Below, one piece after another: positions 34,599 to 43,103 of a stretch of 53,966 nucleotides of DNA. Every line of letters starts with the position of its first letter. Within the stretch, counting starts at the first letter, position 1. Where the stretch lies: assembly GCA_938001915.1 (NCBI GenBank), contig CALLBD010000096.1:1-53966 (forward strand), written 5' to 3'. Under the pieces are notes generated by a model that saw nothing but the letters and a program-made list of their open reading frames with translations, made no database searches and was not told where the DNA came from. The position numbers were made by a program, and so were the translations under genes. The DNA is from an uncultured Caulobacterales bacterium. Its GTDB lineage: Bacteria > Pseudomonadota > Alphaproteobacteria > Caulobacterales > Maricaulaceae.

Positions 34599-35394
34599 AT
34601 ACCTTAAACCGCGTTCCCGCTGCCGGCGGGGTTTCTCCACCGCCTGCAAAACATTGCGCATGTGTCATCCATTCGTCCGCAATATCGCCAATCATCACCA
34701 GCTCCGTGTCTTTGATATTTCGGCATTGGGTCACAACCTGAGAAAACTCCGTAGCCGAGCCTGAGATTTTATTATCGGATTGCGGCACGTTCCACGTCCA
34801 AATTTCGCCAGACGGAGAGGTCAGCTCGACATAAGGTTTTGGCGATGGCGGCGTTTTGCCTCTCACCCGGAAGGACCATGAAAAGGTTGTCACGCCGATA
34901 TGGGCGACATTTTTCAAGCGGTCCGCATTTTCTCGTTCGACGCCTAGGCTGTCGAAGATAGCTTGCGCATGGGCCCAATGCTCCATTTGCCGCGCGATAA
35001 TACAGGACCGAACGGACATGTCTGGGCCGACCCATTTGACCCTATCGTCAGGGTCTGCGGCGTGAAACCGCGCGGCCATCTCTGGGAAATAGCCTGCCCA
35101 TGCGGAAAATATTTCGACGTCACTCTGGCCTTTGAAATACTCGGCTTGTAGCTCTGTATGGCTTCGACCCGCGCTTATCTGGGTCATAGTGGCTGCCATA
35201 AGCTTCATGAAAGCCGCAGGGTCATTCAAAGACAAATCCGCGGCGATGTTCCATAAATGCAAATGCCCTATAATGTCACCGATGGTCCAGGCCTTAAATT
35301 GGGAGACCCGGTCAAAAACCGTCTCATCCTTGTCTTTTAAAAGCGCGCAAATCTGCTCACATTCGGCTTTAAAATCGAGGGCTTCTGGGGTCAT
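34597..35394 (-). CDS. TIGR03084-type metal-binding protein (DinB/MDMPI fold)
   Basis: A 265-residue protein with the N-terminal helical-bundle domain of the DinB/maleylpyruvate isomerase superfamily. GDIIGHLHLWNIAADLSLND carries the first histidines and RQMEHWAHAQAIFDSLGV the second pair, the usual three-His metal site. The second domain (VELTSPSGEIWTWN, then DIADEWMTHAQCFAGGGETP) matches the TIGR03084 layout. Such proteins are thought to be thiol- or metal-dependent enzymes, but the reaction is unknown. It is divergent from the acyl-CoA dehydrogenase operon, which often accompanies this family; a link to acyl-CoA metabolism is inference. Confidence 0.78.
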   Translation of the reverse strand: MTPEALDFKAECEQICALLKDKDETVFDRVSQFKAWTIGDIIGHLHLWNIAADLSLNDPAAFMKLMAATMTQISAGRSHTELQAEYFKGQSDVEIFSAWAGYFPEMAARFHAADPDDRVKWVGPDMSVRSCIIARQMEHWAHAQAIFDSLGVERENADRLKNVAHIGVTTFSWSFRVRGKTPPSPKPYVELTSPSGEIWTWNVPQSDNKISGSATEFSQVVTQCRNIKDTELVMIGDIADEWMTHAQCFAGGGETPPAAGTRFKV

Positions 35395-35532
35395 GGGTGC
35401 GCCTCCTTTACAAATTGGCTGCTGCGTCAGGGCCGCAGTTTCTGTCTCTCAGCCCTATCATGGCTTTTTTGGACTTTGATTTCCGCTAAGATAGGACCTC
35501 ACACAGCTTCGAAGATAAACGCATTCCGCGCC

Positions 35533-35561
35533 TTGACACCCGCGTATGACTGAATAGTAAT
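35533..35561 (+). promoter_or_regulatory. promoter upstream of the acyl-CoA dehydrogenase operon
   Basis: A perfect TTGACA (35533-35538), 17-base spacer, AGTAAT (35556-35561, four of six). Transcription would begin near 35568 and give a leader of about 170 bases. Confidence 0.5.
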
Positions 35562-35640
35562 TTATTGGAATTGAATAGGCTTCAAGCGGTGTTAGTCAAG
35601 ACGGCGCTAAAAGGTCAATGTATTCGCGGGGAGAGCGAAA

Positions 35641-35698
35641 GACATGGCATCGAAGCTGGCACACATTAAAAAATAATCGCCAGCTTTGATGCTATGTC
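35641..35698 (+). repeat. 20-bp-arm inverted repeat (leader hairpin)
   Basis: Left arm 35641-35660 (GACATGGCATCGAAGCTGGC) and right arm 35679-35698 (GCCAGCTTTGATGCTATGTC) are complementary at 18 of 20 positions; the other two are G-U pairs in RNA. The 18-base loop is AT-rich (ACACATTAAAAAATAATC). No T-run follows. It sits 38 bases before the ATG of the first acyl-CoA dehydrogenase. Confidence 0.9.
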
Positions 35699-35736
35699 AT
35701 CTTCCATCTCAGTAATTTGCAACACACGGTCCTTAC

Positions 35737-36918
35737 ATGATTTCTGTTGAAGATTTTGCACGGGACGCAGAAAAATGGTTCGCGGAACATACACCGCGGG
35801 ACGTCGATTTTATGTTGCCGCTCACCTTTATGGAGGTTGGTACCGATCAGCAATTTGAGTTTTTGCAAAACTGGCAGCGGCAGGTCTATGACGCTGGGTT
35901 TCTCGGCGCGGCCTGGCCGTCGGCATATGGCGGCGGCGGATTAACGGACGCGCATCAATCGGCGGCGACGAAAATTATGCGTGAGCATAATGTGCCAATC
36001 ATGATGAATACAATCGGCCTCTCATGGGCAGGTCCGCTTATTTTGGATATGGGATCAGAGGCGCATAAGAACAAATATATCAAAGGCATATTGTCCGCCG
36101 AGGATATTTGGTGTCAGGGCTTCTCTGAGCCTGAGCATGGGTCTGATCTTGGGAATGCGCAGTTGCGGGCGGTCCGCGACGGCGATGAGTATATTCTCAA
36201 CGGTTCTAAAATATGGACCACTCATGGTCACTACAGCAAATATATGATCCTTCTGGCGCGCACCGATACGAATACGCAGAATAAATATGCGGGGCTTTCC
36301 TTTATTCTCACCCCCATGCGCGTGCCTGGAATTCACACGCAGAAAATCCGGAAACTGACAGGCGAGCATGGCTTTACCCAAACATTTTTCGAAGACGCAC
36401 GTGTGCCTGCCGACGGGTTGATGGGGGCGGAAGGCATGGGCTGGAAAATTGCTATGAAAACCTTGGAGTTTGAACGCGGCGCTCGCGGCGGACAGGCAGG
36501 TGGATTTTCTGTAACCGAACCTGACCCGTTAGAGATTTTAAATCTCGCGCGCGAAAGCGGCCAGCTTGAAGACCCTGTCGTGCAAGATGATTTGGTTGAT
36601 TTCATCATTGAGGCGCAGGCGTTGAATTTAAATGGACAGCGCGCGAAAATAGGCGCGCTTGTGCGAGATAACCCCGCAGGTCTCCCCTTGATAAATAAAC
36701 TCACCAAGTCTGAATTTGCGCGCGAGATTAATCAATATGCCCTGACCCTGCAGGGGGCGCGCAGCGCCTATTATGTGGATGAGCCGAATGCGGTGGATGG
36801 CGGATGGTGGCATCGCGCTTATCTTAACGCATTCTCTGCCACGATTGGCGGCGGGACCTCCCAAATTCAGCGCAATATTATAGGCGAGCATGTGCTGGGC
36901 CTACCGAAGAGCACATAA
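35737..36918 (+). CDS. acyl-CoA dehydrogenase, subunit 1 of an adjacent pair
   Basis: A 393-residue FAD enzyme of the acyl-CoA dehydrogenase fold. FLGAAWPSAYGGGG opens it, followed by the FAD-contact segment CQGFSEPEHGSDLGNAQLRA, ILNGSKIWTTHGHYSKYMIL and GTSQIQRNIIGEHVLGLP at the end. The usual catalytic Glu just before GTSQIQ is Gly372 here. Glu246 in TLEFERGARG lies where isovaleryl-CoA dehydrogenase keeps its catalytic base, so it may take over. The stop overlaps the next start by one base (TAATG), which points to coupled synthesis of two subunits, as in the heteromeric enzymes for steroid or branched acyl side chains. Substrate unknown. Confidence 0.9.
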   Translation: MISVEDFARDAEKWFAEHTPRDVDFMLPLTFMEVGTDQQFEFLQNWQRQVYDAGFLGAAWPSAYGGGGLTDAHQSAATKIMREHNVPIMMNTIGLSWAGPLILDMGSEAHKNKYIKGILSAEDIWCQGFSEPEHGSDLGNAQLRAVRDGDEYILNGSKIWTTHGHYSKYMILLARTDTNTQNKYAGLSFILTPMRVPGIHTQKIRKLTGEHGFTQTFFEDARVPADGLMGAEGMGWKIAMKTLEFERGARGGQAGGFSVTEPDPLEILNLARESGQLEDPVVQDDLVDFIIEAQALNLNGQRAKIGALVRDNPAGLPLINKLTKSEFAREINQYALTLQGARSAYYVDEPNAVDGGWWHRAYLNAFSATIGGGTSQIQRNIIGEHVLGLPKST

Positions 36919-38054
36919 TGGGAGTTGACGTCAAAGCCATGGGCCGCCTTGGGATTACCGAGGAACAGGTCACCTTCATGGATATCGCGGAGCGTTTTTG
37001 CCGTGATAATAGCTCCATTGCCGCCGTGCGGGAGAGGATGGCGGGGGAGGCAGACGTTGATAGCCAGGCCTTAAACTCCCTGTCTGAAATGGGATGGTTC
37101 GGCATCGCGCTGCCGGAGGAATATGGTGGTGTTGGCTTAAGTCTCGCCGAGGCTGTGCCCGTGGCCGAGCAGATTGGGCGGCGTCTGATGATGGTGCCCT
37201 TCATACCAACGACAGTGGCTGCCCAAGCTATTTTGGTGGGCGGGACAGAAGATCAGAAACGAAACTACCTCCCTAAAATCGCCAAGCAGGGTGGGGCCAC
37301 TTTGGCATTATCAGAAGCCAATGGGTCATTTGCACTGGCGAATATTGACGCGGCTGCGCAGGAGACAAAAGCGGGATTTATTCTATCGGGGCAGAAAATA
37401 TTAGTGGAGGGGCTCGCCGACTCACAGATTTTAATTCTGACCGCCAAGCTCAAAGGACAGGTCAGTCTTTTCATCTGCGAAACGCAAAATATTCCCGCAT
37501 CGGCACGCAGGCGGGAAATCCTAATTGATGAAACCAAGCGCAGCTATACGCTGCAACTGGACGGGGTTACCTTACCGAGAACTGCGCTTATGGATTCGTC
37601 CAAAGCAAAAGCCGCCTTGCAGAGAATTGATTTGGCGGCCAATCTTCTGGCGAGCGCAGAACAAATTGGCGCGGCGAAATCCTGTATTGATTACACGGTG
37701 GAATATTTAGGCACGCGCAAACAATTTGGAAAATATATCGGCTCCTATCAAGCGCTGAAACACACCACCGTTGACGCTTATGTCGGCTATGAAAAAGCGC
37801 GTAGCCTGCTTTATGCGGCGGCGCATAATTTCGAAGACCAAGGTAAAGGCGAAATCGCGACGCGCATGGCGGCGGTTGCGGCCGGGCGAGCGCTTTCTTT
37901 TGCGGCGGACCGCGCTATTCAATTCCACGGCGGGTTTGGTTTCACCTATGACTGCGACGCGCATCTCTACAGACGCCGCGCCATTTTCCATGATAGTCTT
38001 TTTGGAAACGCCCGCTGGCATAAGAAGAAGTTAGCGTCGCTCTTATTCAACTAA
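36918..38054 (+). CDS. acyl-CoA dehydrogenase, subunit 2 of an adjacent pair
   Basis: A 378-residue partner of the upstream enzyme. It has MGWFGIALPEEYGGVGLSLA, a shortened middle domain (LALSEANGSFALANID instead of the usual TEP-GS-D motif) and the C-terminal FAD segment GTRKQFGKYIGSYQALKHTTVD and IQFHGGFGFTYDCDAHLYRR. It ends soon after RRRAIFHDSLFG and lacks the EGT catalytic segment entirely. This is the pattern of the FAD-contributing second subunit in heterotetrameric acyl-CoA dehydrogenases. Start by TAATG overlap. A fatty acid hydroxylase-type gene follows 58 bases later. Confidence 0.9.
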   Translation: MGVDVKAMGRLGITEEQVTFMDIAERFCRDNSSIAAVRERMAGEADVDSQALNSLSEMGWFGIALPEEYGGVGLSLAEAVPVAEQIGRRLMMVPFIPTTVAAQAILVGGTEDQKRNYLPKIAKQGGATLALSEANGSFALANIDAAAQETKAGFILSGQKILVEGLADSQILILTAKLKGQVSLFICETQNIPASARRREILIDETKRSYTLQLDGVTLPRTALMDSSKAKAALQRIDLAANLLASAEQIGAAKSCIDYTVEYLGTRKQFGKYIGSYQALKHTTVDAYVGYEKARSLLYAAAHNFEDQGKGEIATRMAAVAAGRALSFAADRAIQFHGGFGFTYDCDAHLYRRRAIFHDSLFGNARWHKKKLASLLFN

Positions 38055-38112
38055 GCGTGAGAGGATAACACGCCGCATTTCAAAAAACTCTACTGTGTGA
38101 TAGCACCGACTC

Positions 38113-38889
38113 ATGACGGAAACTCAAATTAGATTAGGGGTCTTTCTCGGCGTGTTAATTGCGATGAGCGCGCTTGAAGCGCTGTTCCCCGCGCGAGACC
38201 GTGTGCAAACACGCGGGCGGCGCTGGGTCACAAATTTTGGTCTTGTTGTCATTGATACGCTGTCGATTCGCCTGCTCTTCCCTATTATTGCTGTGGGCGC
38301 CGCGCTTTGGGCGCAAACCCGCGGCTGGGGCATTTTGAACCTCGCCGCCATACCTCTTTGGATTAAAGTTCTTATAGGGGTCATCGTGCTGGATATGATG
38401 ATTTATTGGCAACATGTTGCCTTCCACCGCATCCCACTTCTGTGGCGGCTGCATAAGGTCCACCATGCCGATAGGGATTTAGATGCGAGCTCGGGTCTGC
38501 GATTTCACCCCGTCGAAATTATCATATCTATGCTCTATAAAATGAGTGTCGTTATCTTGTTAGGCGCGCCTGTATTGGCGGTAATAATTTTTGAAATTAT
38601 TCTAAATGCCTGCGCGGTGTTTAACCATGCGAATGTCCGCTTGCCGCGCTGGGTTGAGCGACCCTTGCGGCTTGTGATGGTCACGCCTGCGCTGCACCGT
38701 ATCCATCACTCCGTTATCGAGCGGGAGACAAATTCAAATTACGGATTTTCCGTTATCTGGTGGGATAAAATTTTTAAATCCTATACCGACGCGCCCAAAG
38801 GCGAGCTGACGCTAGGCCTGAGTGAATATCAGACAGATGCACCCTCAGGACTTATGTGGAGCCTAATCGCGCCATTTAAACGCAATTAG
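38113..38889 (+). CDS. sterol desaturase / fatty acid hydroxylase family protein
   Basis: A 258-residue integral membrane di-iron oxygenase. The membrane part begins VFLGVLIAMSALEALFPARD. His clusters are HVAFHRIPLLWRLHKVHHAD (HX3H and HXXHH), HANVRL and LHRIHHSV, giving the eight-histidine set of the ERG3/AlkB-like superfamily. The last segment NYGFSVIWWDKIFKSYTD is typical. It inserts oxygen or a double bond into a lipid; the substrate is unknown. Downstream of two acyl-CoA dehydrogenases and on the same strand, it may act on the same acyl or isoprenoid chain. It is convergent with glmS, with stops one base apart. Confidence 0.9.
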   Translation: MTETQIRLGVFLGVLIAMSALEALFPARDRVQTRGRRWVTNFGLVVIDTLSIRLLFPIIAVGAALWAQTRGWGILNLAAIPLWIKVLIGVIVLDMMIYWQHVAFHRIPLLWRLHKVHHADRDLDASSGLRFHPVEIIISMLYKMSVVILLGAPVLAVIIFEIILNACAVFNHANVRLPRWVERPLRLVMVTPALHRIHHSVIERETNSNYGFSVIWWDKIFKSYTDAPKGELTLGLSEYQTDAPSGLMWSLIAPFKRN

Positions 38890-38890
38890 A

Positions 38891-40726
38891 TTATTCGACA
38901 GTGACAGATTTCGCGAGGTTGCGCGGCTGGTCAACGTCTGTCCCCAAGGCAACGGCGGTATGATAGGCGAGCAGCTGCATTGCGACTGTTGTCAGAAGCG
39001 GCGCAACGAAAGGATCTGAAGTCGGTATAATAATTAAATCATCCGCCATAGACGCGCCAGTTTTCGCGCCTTCAACATCTGTTACTAATGTCACCCGCGC
39101 GCCGCGAGAGGCGACTTCTTGTAGGTTCGAGACTGTTTTCTCATACAACTCATCCATCGGTGCCAGAACGATGACCGGCGTCCCGTCTTCGATCAGGGCA
39201 ATCGGGCCGTGTTTTAGCTCGCCGGCCGCATAACCTTCGGCGTGAATATAGGCGATTTCTTTAATTTTTAGCGCCCCCTCATAGGCGATCGGCACTTGCG
39301 CGCCGCGGCCCAAATAAAAGGCGGAACGCGACGGCGCGAGGGTCTTCGCCATTTCGGCGATGATCGTATCGAGCTCCAAAGCCTCAGTAATCAGGCGCGG
39401 TACAGAGACGAGCTCCGCTGTCAATCGCGTGATTTCCGCATCGCTTTGTGTGCCGCGTGTTTTTGCGGCAGATAAAGCCAAAGCGGCCAAAGCTGTGAGC
39501 TGTGCTGTAAAAGCTTTTGTCGAGGCGACACCGATTTCAGGTCCCGCGAGGATAGGCATAGAAATATCGGCTTCGCGCGCCATCGTTGACGTCATGACAT
39601 TGACGAGGGCTGCCGTGGTCAATCCGTTTTCTTTGCAGTAACGAAGTGCTGCCAACGTGTCCGCTGTTTCGCCCGATTGCGAAATCGCAATGAAAAGCGA
39701 CCGCTCATTCAGAACGGGGCGGCGATAGCGGAATTCAGAGGCTACATCGATATCAACGGCAATCCCCGCGACCTGTTCGAACCAATATTTTGCAACGGCC
39801 CCCGCATAATAGGCGGTTCCGCAAGCAATCAAAATGATACGGTCGAACTTAGTGAAATCCAAAGCGGGCGCAAGTTCAGGGCCAGTAACAGGACGTGTCC
39901 GGTCGGCATTGAGATAATGGGTCAGTGTCCGCGTAATAATTTCAGGCTGTTCATAGATTTCTTTGACCATGAAATGGGGATATTTCCCTTTCTCGGCGAC
40001 GGCGGGACCGCCCTTGATAATCGTGATGTCGCGGTTAACAGGTGCATCGGTTTCGTCGAAAATTTGATATCCAAAAGGACGAAGAATGGCCCAATCGCCT
40101 TCTTCTAAGTAAATTAGCTGACTTGTCAGCTGTGCCATCGCCATCGCGTCAGAGCCTAAGAAATGCTCTGTTCCGTCAGGTCCAATCCCTAGCGCGAGGG
40201 GTGAGCCCGCACGCGCGCAGAAAATCTCATTTGGATTATCATCGATGATTAAGCCAAACGCATAGGCCCCTTTGAGGCGTTTTAAAGTGGCGGCAAAGGC
40301 GTCTTTCGGCGAATAGCCTTTGGCCAGCTCAATATCGACCAAATGTGCCACAACCTCAGTATCCGTGTCAGAAACAAATTCGCGCGTGGCGGAAAGCTCT
40401 TCACGAAGCTCAAGGTAATTTTCGATGATACCATTATGCACAACGGCGACGCGGCCCGACCTGTGCGGGTGCGCATTTTCCTCGGTTGGCGCGCCGTGCG
40501 TCGCCCAACGCGTATGGGCGATGCCGATTTGACCATCCATCACATCGCGTGAGATTTTAGCTTCCAGATTGCGAATTTTGCCTTTTGCCCGACGCCGGTC
40601 AAGCGAGCCATTCGTCAAGACGGCAATGCCTGAACTGTCATAGCCACGATACTCCAAGCGCTTCAGACCGTCGATAAGACGGTCCGTCACCTGACCTTGA
40701 CCTGCAATACCGATAATGCCGCACAT
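38891..40726 (-). CDS. glmS: glutamine--fructose-6-phosphate aminotransferase (isomerizing)
   Basis: A 611-residue enzyme that makes glucosamine-6-phosphate, the first step to UDP-GlcNAc for peptidoglycan and lipopolysaccharide. The N-terminal Ntn amidotransferase begins MCGIIGIAGQGQV with catalytic Cys2 and has RWATHGAPTEENAHPH. Two SIS domains follow (ACGTAYYAGAVAKYWFEQ, AISQSGETADTLAALRYCKE; YLGRGAQVPIAYEGALKIKE). It ends in the conserved DQPRNLAKSVTVE. Length is normal. No glmU is adjacent and no glmS ribozyme is seen upstream. Confidence 0.98.
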   Translation of the reverse strand: MCGIIGIAGQGQVTDRLIDGLKRLEYRGYDSSGIAVLTNGSLDRRRAKGKIRNLEAKISRDVMDGQIGIAHTRWATHGAPTEENAHPHRSGRVAVVHNGIIENYLELREELSATREFVSDTDTEVVAHLVDIELAKGYSPKDAFAATLKRLKGAYAFGLIIDDNPNEIFCARAGSPLALGIGPDGTEHFLGSDAMAMAQLTSQLIYLEEGDWAILRPFGYQIFDETDAPVNRDITIIKGGPAVAEKGKYPHFMVKEIYEQPEIITRTLTHYLNADRTRPVTGPELAPALDFTKFDRIILIACGTAYYAGAVAKYWFEQVAGIAVDIDVASEFRYRRPVLNERSLFIAISQSGETADTLAALRYCKENGLTTAALVNVMTSTMAREADISMPILAGPEIGVASTKAFTAQLTALAALALSAAKTRGTQSDAEITRLTAELVSVPRLITEALELDTIIAEMAKTLAPSRSAFYLGRGAQVPIAYEGALKIKEIAYIHAEGYAAGELKHGPIALIEDGTPVIVLAPMDELYEKTVSNLQEVASRGARVTLVTDVEGAKTGASMADDLIIIPTSDPFVAPLLTTVAMQLLAYHTAVALGTDVDQPRNLAKSVTVE

Positions 40727-40790
40727 ATATCTAGCCTTTTACACTTTGATTTACTGCGCTTTTACACATAAAATCTTCAATAGTGATTAA

Positions 40791-40840
40791 GCCCGCCTAA
40801 GAAATATATTTATGGTAAAATATGGCTAAAGTTTGGCGGG
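40791..40840 (-). terminator. possible terminator after the gap-pgk-fba operon
   Basis: CCCGCC (40792-40797) pairs with GGCGGG (40835-40840), with partial extension by TAA/TTT. The loop is long and AT-rich. On the minus strand it follows the fba stop by about 10 bases but the T-run is poor. Confidence 0.4.
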
Positions 40841-40849
40841 TGGGCCTCC

Positions 40850-41896
40850 TTATGCGTCGACTGTGTCGTCGATTTCAGCACTCCATTCGCCCTTACTCGC
40901 CAGACCATTCATCCGTGCGCGATGATTAAAGGCGGTTTGTGCGGCGTCATAATTTGCAGCATCACCCTTCCAGGCAAAGAGAGCAGATTGCTGTAGGGCG
41001 CGGCCATATGAATAGGTGAGTTTCCACGGGAATCCGCCAATCTTATTCATCATGTCCAAATTGCGGGTCGCTTCCTCATTGGCTTGTCCGCCAGAAAGGA
41101 AGGCAATGCCAGGAACCGCAGAAGGCACCGTATCCTTAAGAACCTGAATTGTACGCTCAGCGATCTCTTGGCGAGAGGGCTGCTCAGCACATAGCTTACC
41201 CGCCACGACCATATTTGGCTTTAAAACTATACCTTCTAACGCCACACCTTGCTCATAAAGCTCCGTGAAGAGTGAATTAAGGGTCTTCCTCGTGACCTCA
41301 TGGCAGCGTTCAACGGAATGATATCCGCCCATAAGGATCTCTGGCTCGACAATGGGGACAATGCCCGCTTCTTGGCAGAGCGCTGCATAGCGTCCCAAGG
41401 CGTGGTTATTCGCCTTTAGCCCACCGCGTGTCGGGGTTTGGCCGACATATTGATCAGGATGAGAAATCTCAATCACCGCGCGCCATTTTGCAAAACGGGC
41501 GCCGAGCTCGTAATATTCAGCAAGGCGTTCGCGAAGACCGTCGAGGCCTTGCGTGATGGTTTCGCCTGGACGTCCCGCGAGCGGCGTGATGCCCTTATCG
41601 ACTTTGATGCCAGGAATTGCGCCCGCATCTTGGATAAGTTTAACGAAGGGCGTACCGTCTTTTGCAGATTGGCGGATAGTTTCATCGAATAGGATTACGC
41701 CGCTAATATAATCATTCATCGCAGGCTGCGTTCTGAAAAGCATTTCCCGCCAATCGCGGCGATTATCCTCATTATTCTCTGCGCCAATAGAGGCCAGACG
41801 CTTTCCGATAGTACCCGTACTTTCGTCAGCGGCCAGAATGCCCGTGCCAGGTTCGACCATCTTGACGGCAATTTTATTTAGAGCTTGGATATCCAT
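40850..41896 (-). CDS. fructose-bisphosphate aldolase, class I
   Basis: A 348-residue Schiff-base aldolase of glycolysis/gluconeogenesis. It starts MDIQALNKIAVKMVEPGTGI, followed by LAADESTGTIGKRLASIGAEN. The catalytic lysine lies in EGIVLKPNMVVAGKLC, and GIAFLSGGQANEEATRNLD and LTYSYGRALQQSALFAWKG complete the class I signature. Longer frames upstream run into pgk and are not used. GGAA precedes the ATG. It is the last gene of gap-pgk-fba, 13 bases after the pgk stop. Class II aldolase is not seen in the window. Confidence 0.95.
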   Translation of the reverse strand: MDIQALNKIAVKMVEPGTGILAADESTGTIGKRLASIGAENNEDNRRDWREMLFRTQPAMNDYISGVILFDETIRQSAKDGTPFVKLIQDAGAIPGIKVDKGITPLAGRPGETITQGLDGLRERLAEYYELGARFAKWRAVIEISHPDQYVGQTPTRGGLKANNHALGRYAALCQEAGIVPIVEPEILMGGYHSVERCHEVTRKTLNSLFTELYEQGVALEGIVLKPNMVVAGKLCAEQPSRQEIAERTIQVLKDTVPSAVPGIAFLSGGQANEEATRNLDMMNKIGGFPWKLTYSYGRALQQSALFAWKGDAANYDAAQTAFNHRARMNGLASKGEWSAEIDDTVDA

Positions 41897-41909
41897 GATA
41901 TATTCCGAT

Positions 41910-43103
41910 TTAGGCGTTGGATTGAGATTTGAGAATTTCGACACCAGGGAGCGCTTTACCTTCCATCCATTCAAGGAAGGCCCCGCCTGCAGTCGATATA
42001 AAGGTGAATTCATCTAATACATCCGCGAGCGCGAGTGCGGCGACTGTATCTCCACCGCCAGCGACCGCGGTGAGCGACCCACGACGGCAGAATTTCGCGG
42101 CATATTTCGCACATTCAATGGTAGACGTATCAAAGGGTGGTAGTTCGAAAGCGCCAAGAGGTCCGTTCCAGATAAGCGTTTCGGACGCGTCCATAGCGTC
42201 CAATATGGTGGAGACTGTTTGTGGGCCCGCGTCCAAAATCATTTCATGTGGCAGAACTTCATTCAGTCCGCAAACGCGGCTGTCTGCATGAGCTCTAAAT
42301 TCTGTAGCGGTAACAACATCGACGGGTAAAATAATATGGCAATTTTCTTTTTCCGCGGCCGCCAGAATATCCAAAGCTTTCGCCTTGAGATCTTTTTCAC
42401 AAAGAGAGCCGCCGACATCATGGCCTTGCGCAAATAAGAATGTGTTTGCCATGCCGCCGCCAATTACAAGCGTATCCAGGCGGGAGACGAGGTTTTCGAG
42501 TAGGTCGATTTTTGTACTGACCTTTGCCCCGCCGACAATCGCCATGACAGGTGTCTTGGGATGATCAAGCGCCGCTGCCAAATGATCGAGCTCGCGTTCC
42601 ATCGCCAGCCCCGCATAAGCGGGCAGGTAGTTTCCAACCACCGCGCTGCTTGCGTGATTACGGTGAGAGGCAGAAAAGGCATCCATAACAAAGAGGTCAC
42701 CAAGGCTGGCAAGAAATTGCGCCATTTTTGGATCGCCCTGTGTTTCCATGTGAGAAAAACGCGTATTCTCAACGAGGATAATGGCGTCTTGAGCCATATT
42801 TGCGATAGAGTCTGCGCTAGGCTTTTCGACAAAACTTACTGATTTTCCAATAGCAGCTTCTAAGGTGGGAACGATGAAGCGAAGCGACATCTCCGGATTT
42901 GGCTGACCTTTCGGGCGGCCAAAATGCGAGAGCAACACAATTTTCGCGCCACTATCTTGTAGATATTTTATCGTCGGAAGCGCCGAACGAATACGTGTAT
43001 CATCGGTGATTTTCCCGTCCCCATCACGCGGGACATTAAAATCGACACGAACGAGGGCTGTCTTGCCTTTTAGCTCGGCGGTTTCTAATCGGTTGAAGCT
43101 CAT
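41910..43103 (-). CDS. pgk: phosphoglycerate kinase
   Basis: A 397-residue glycolytic kinase interconverting 1,3-bisphosphoglycerate and 3-phosphoglycerate with ADP/ATP. It starts MSFNRLETAELKGKTALVRV, then DFNVPRDGDGKITDDTRIRS. LLSHFGRPKGQPNPEMSLR and LVENTRFSHMETQGD lie in the N-terminal domain; VIGGGMANTFLFAQGHDVG and the nucleotide segment AVAGGGDTVAALALAD follow. The ATG overlaps the gap stop as ATGA, so translation is coupled. Confidence 0.97.
   Translation of the reverse strand: MSFNRLETAELKGKTALVRVDFNVPRDGDGKITDDTRIRSALPTIKYLQDSGAKIVLLSHFGRPKGQPNPEMSLRFIVPTLEAAIGKSVSFVEKPSADSIANMAQDAIILVENTRFSHMETQGDPKMAQFLASLGDLFVMDAFSASHRNHASSAVVGNYLPAYAGLAMERELDHLAAALDHPKTPVMAIVGGAKVSTKIDLLENLVSRLDTLVIGGGMANTFLFAQGHDVGGSLCEKDLKAKALDILAAAEKENCHIILPVDVVTATEFRAHADSRVCGLNEVLPHEMILDAGPQTVSTILDAMDASETLIWNGPLGAFELPPFDTSTIECAKYAAKFCRRGSLTAVAGGGDTVAALALADVLDEFTFISTAGGAFLEWMEGKALPGVEILKSQSNA

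Larger units (their letters stand above)
35395..35736. other. divergent region with promoter and large hairpin before the acyl-CoA dehydrogenase pair
   Basis: A 342-base gap. It holds a sigma70-like promoter at 35533-35561 and, in the predicted leader, a 58-base inverted repeat (35641-35698). No coding frame looks real. No promoter for the minus-strand gene is recognisable. Confidence 0.6.

Noticed and set aside
40727-40849. glmS ribozyme upstream of glmS
   Set aside because: That ribozyme belongs to Gram-positive bacteria, and the sequence before this glmS lacks its conserved core.
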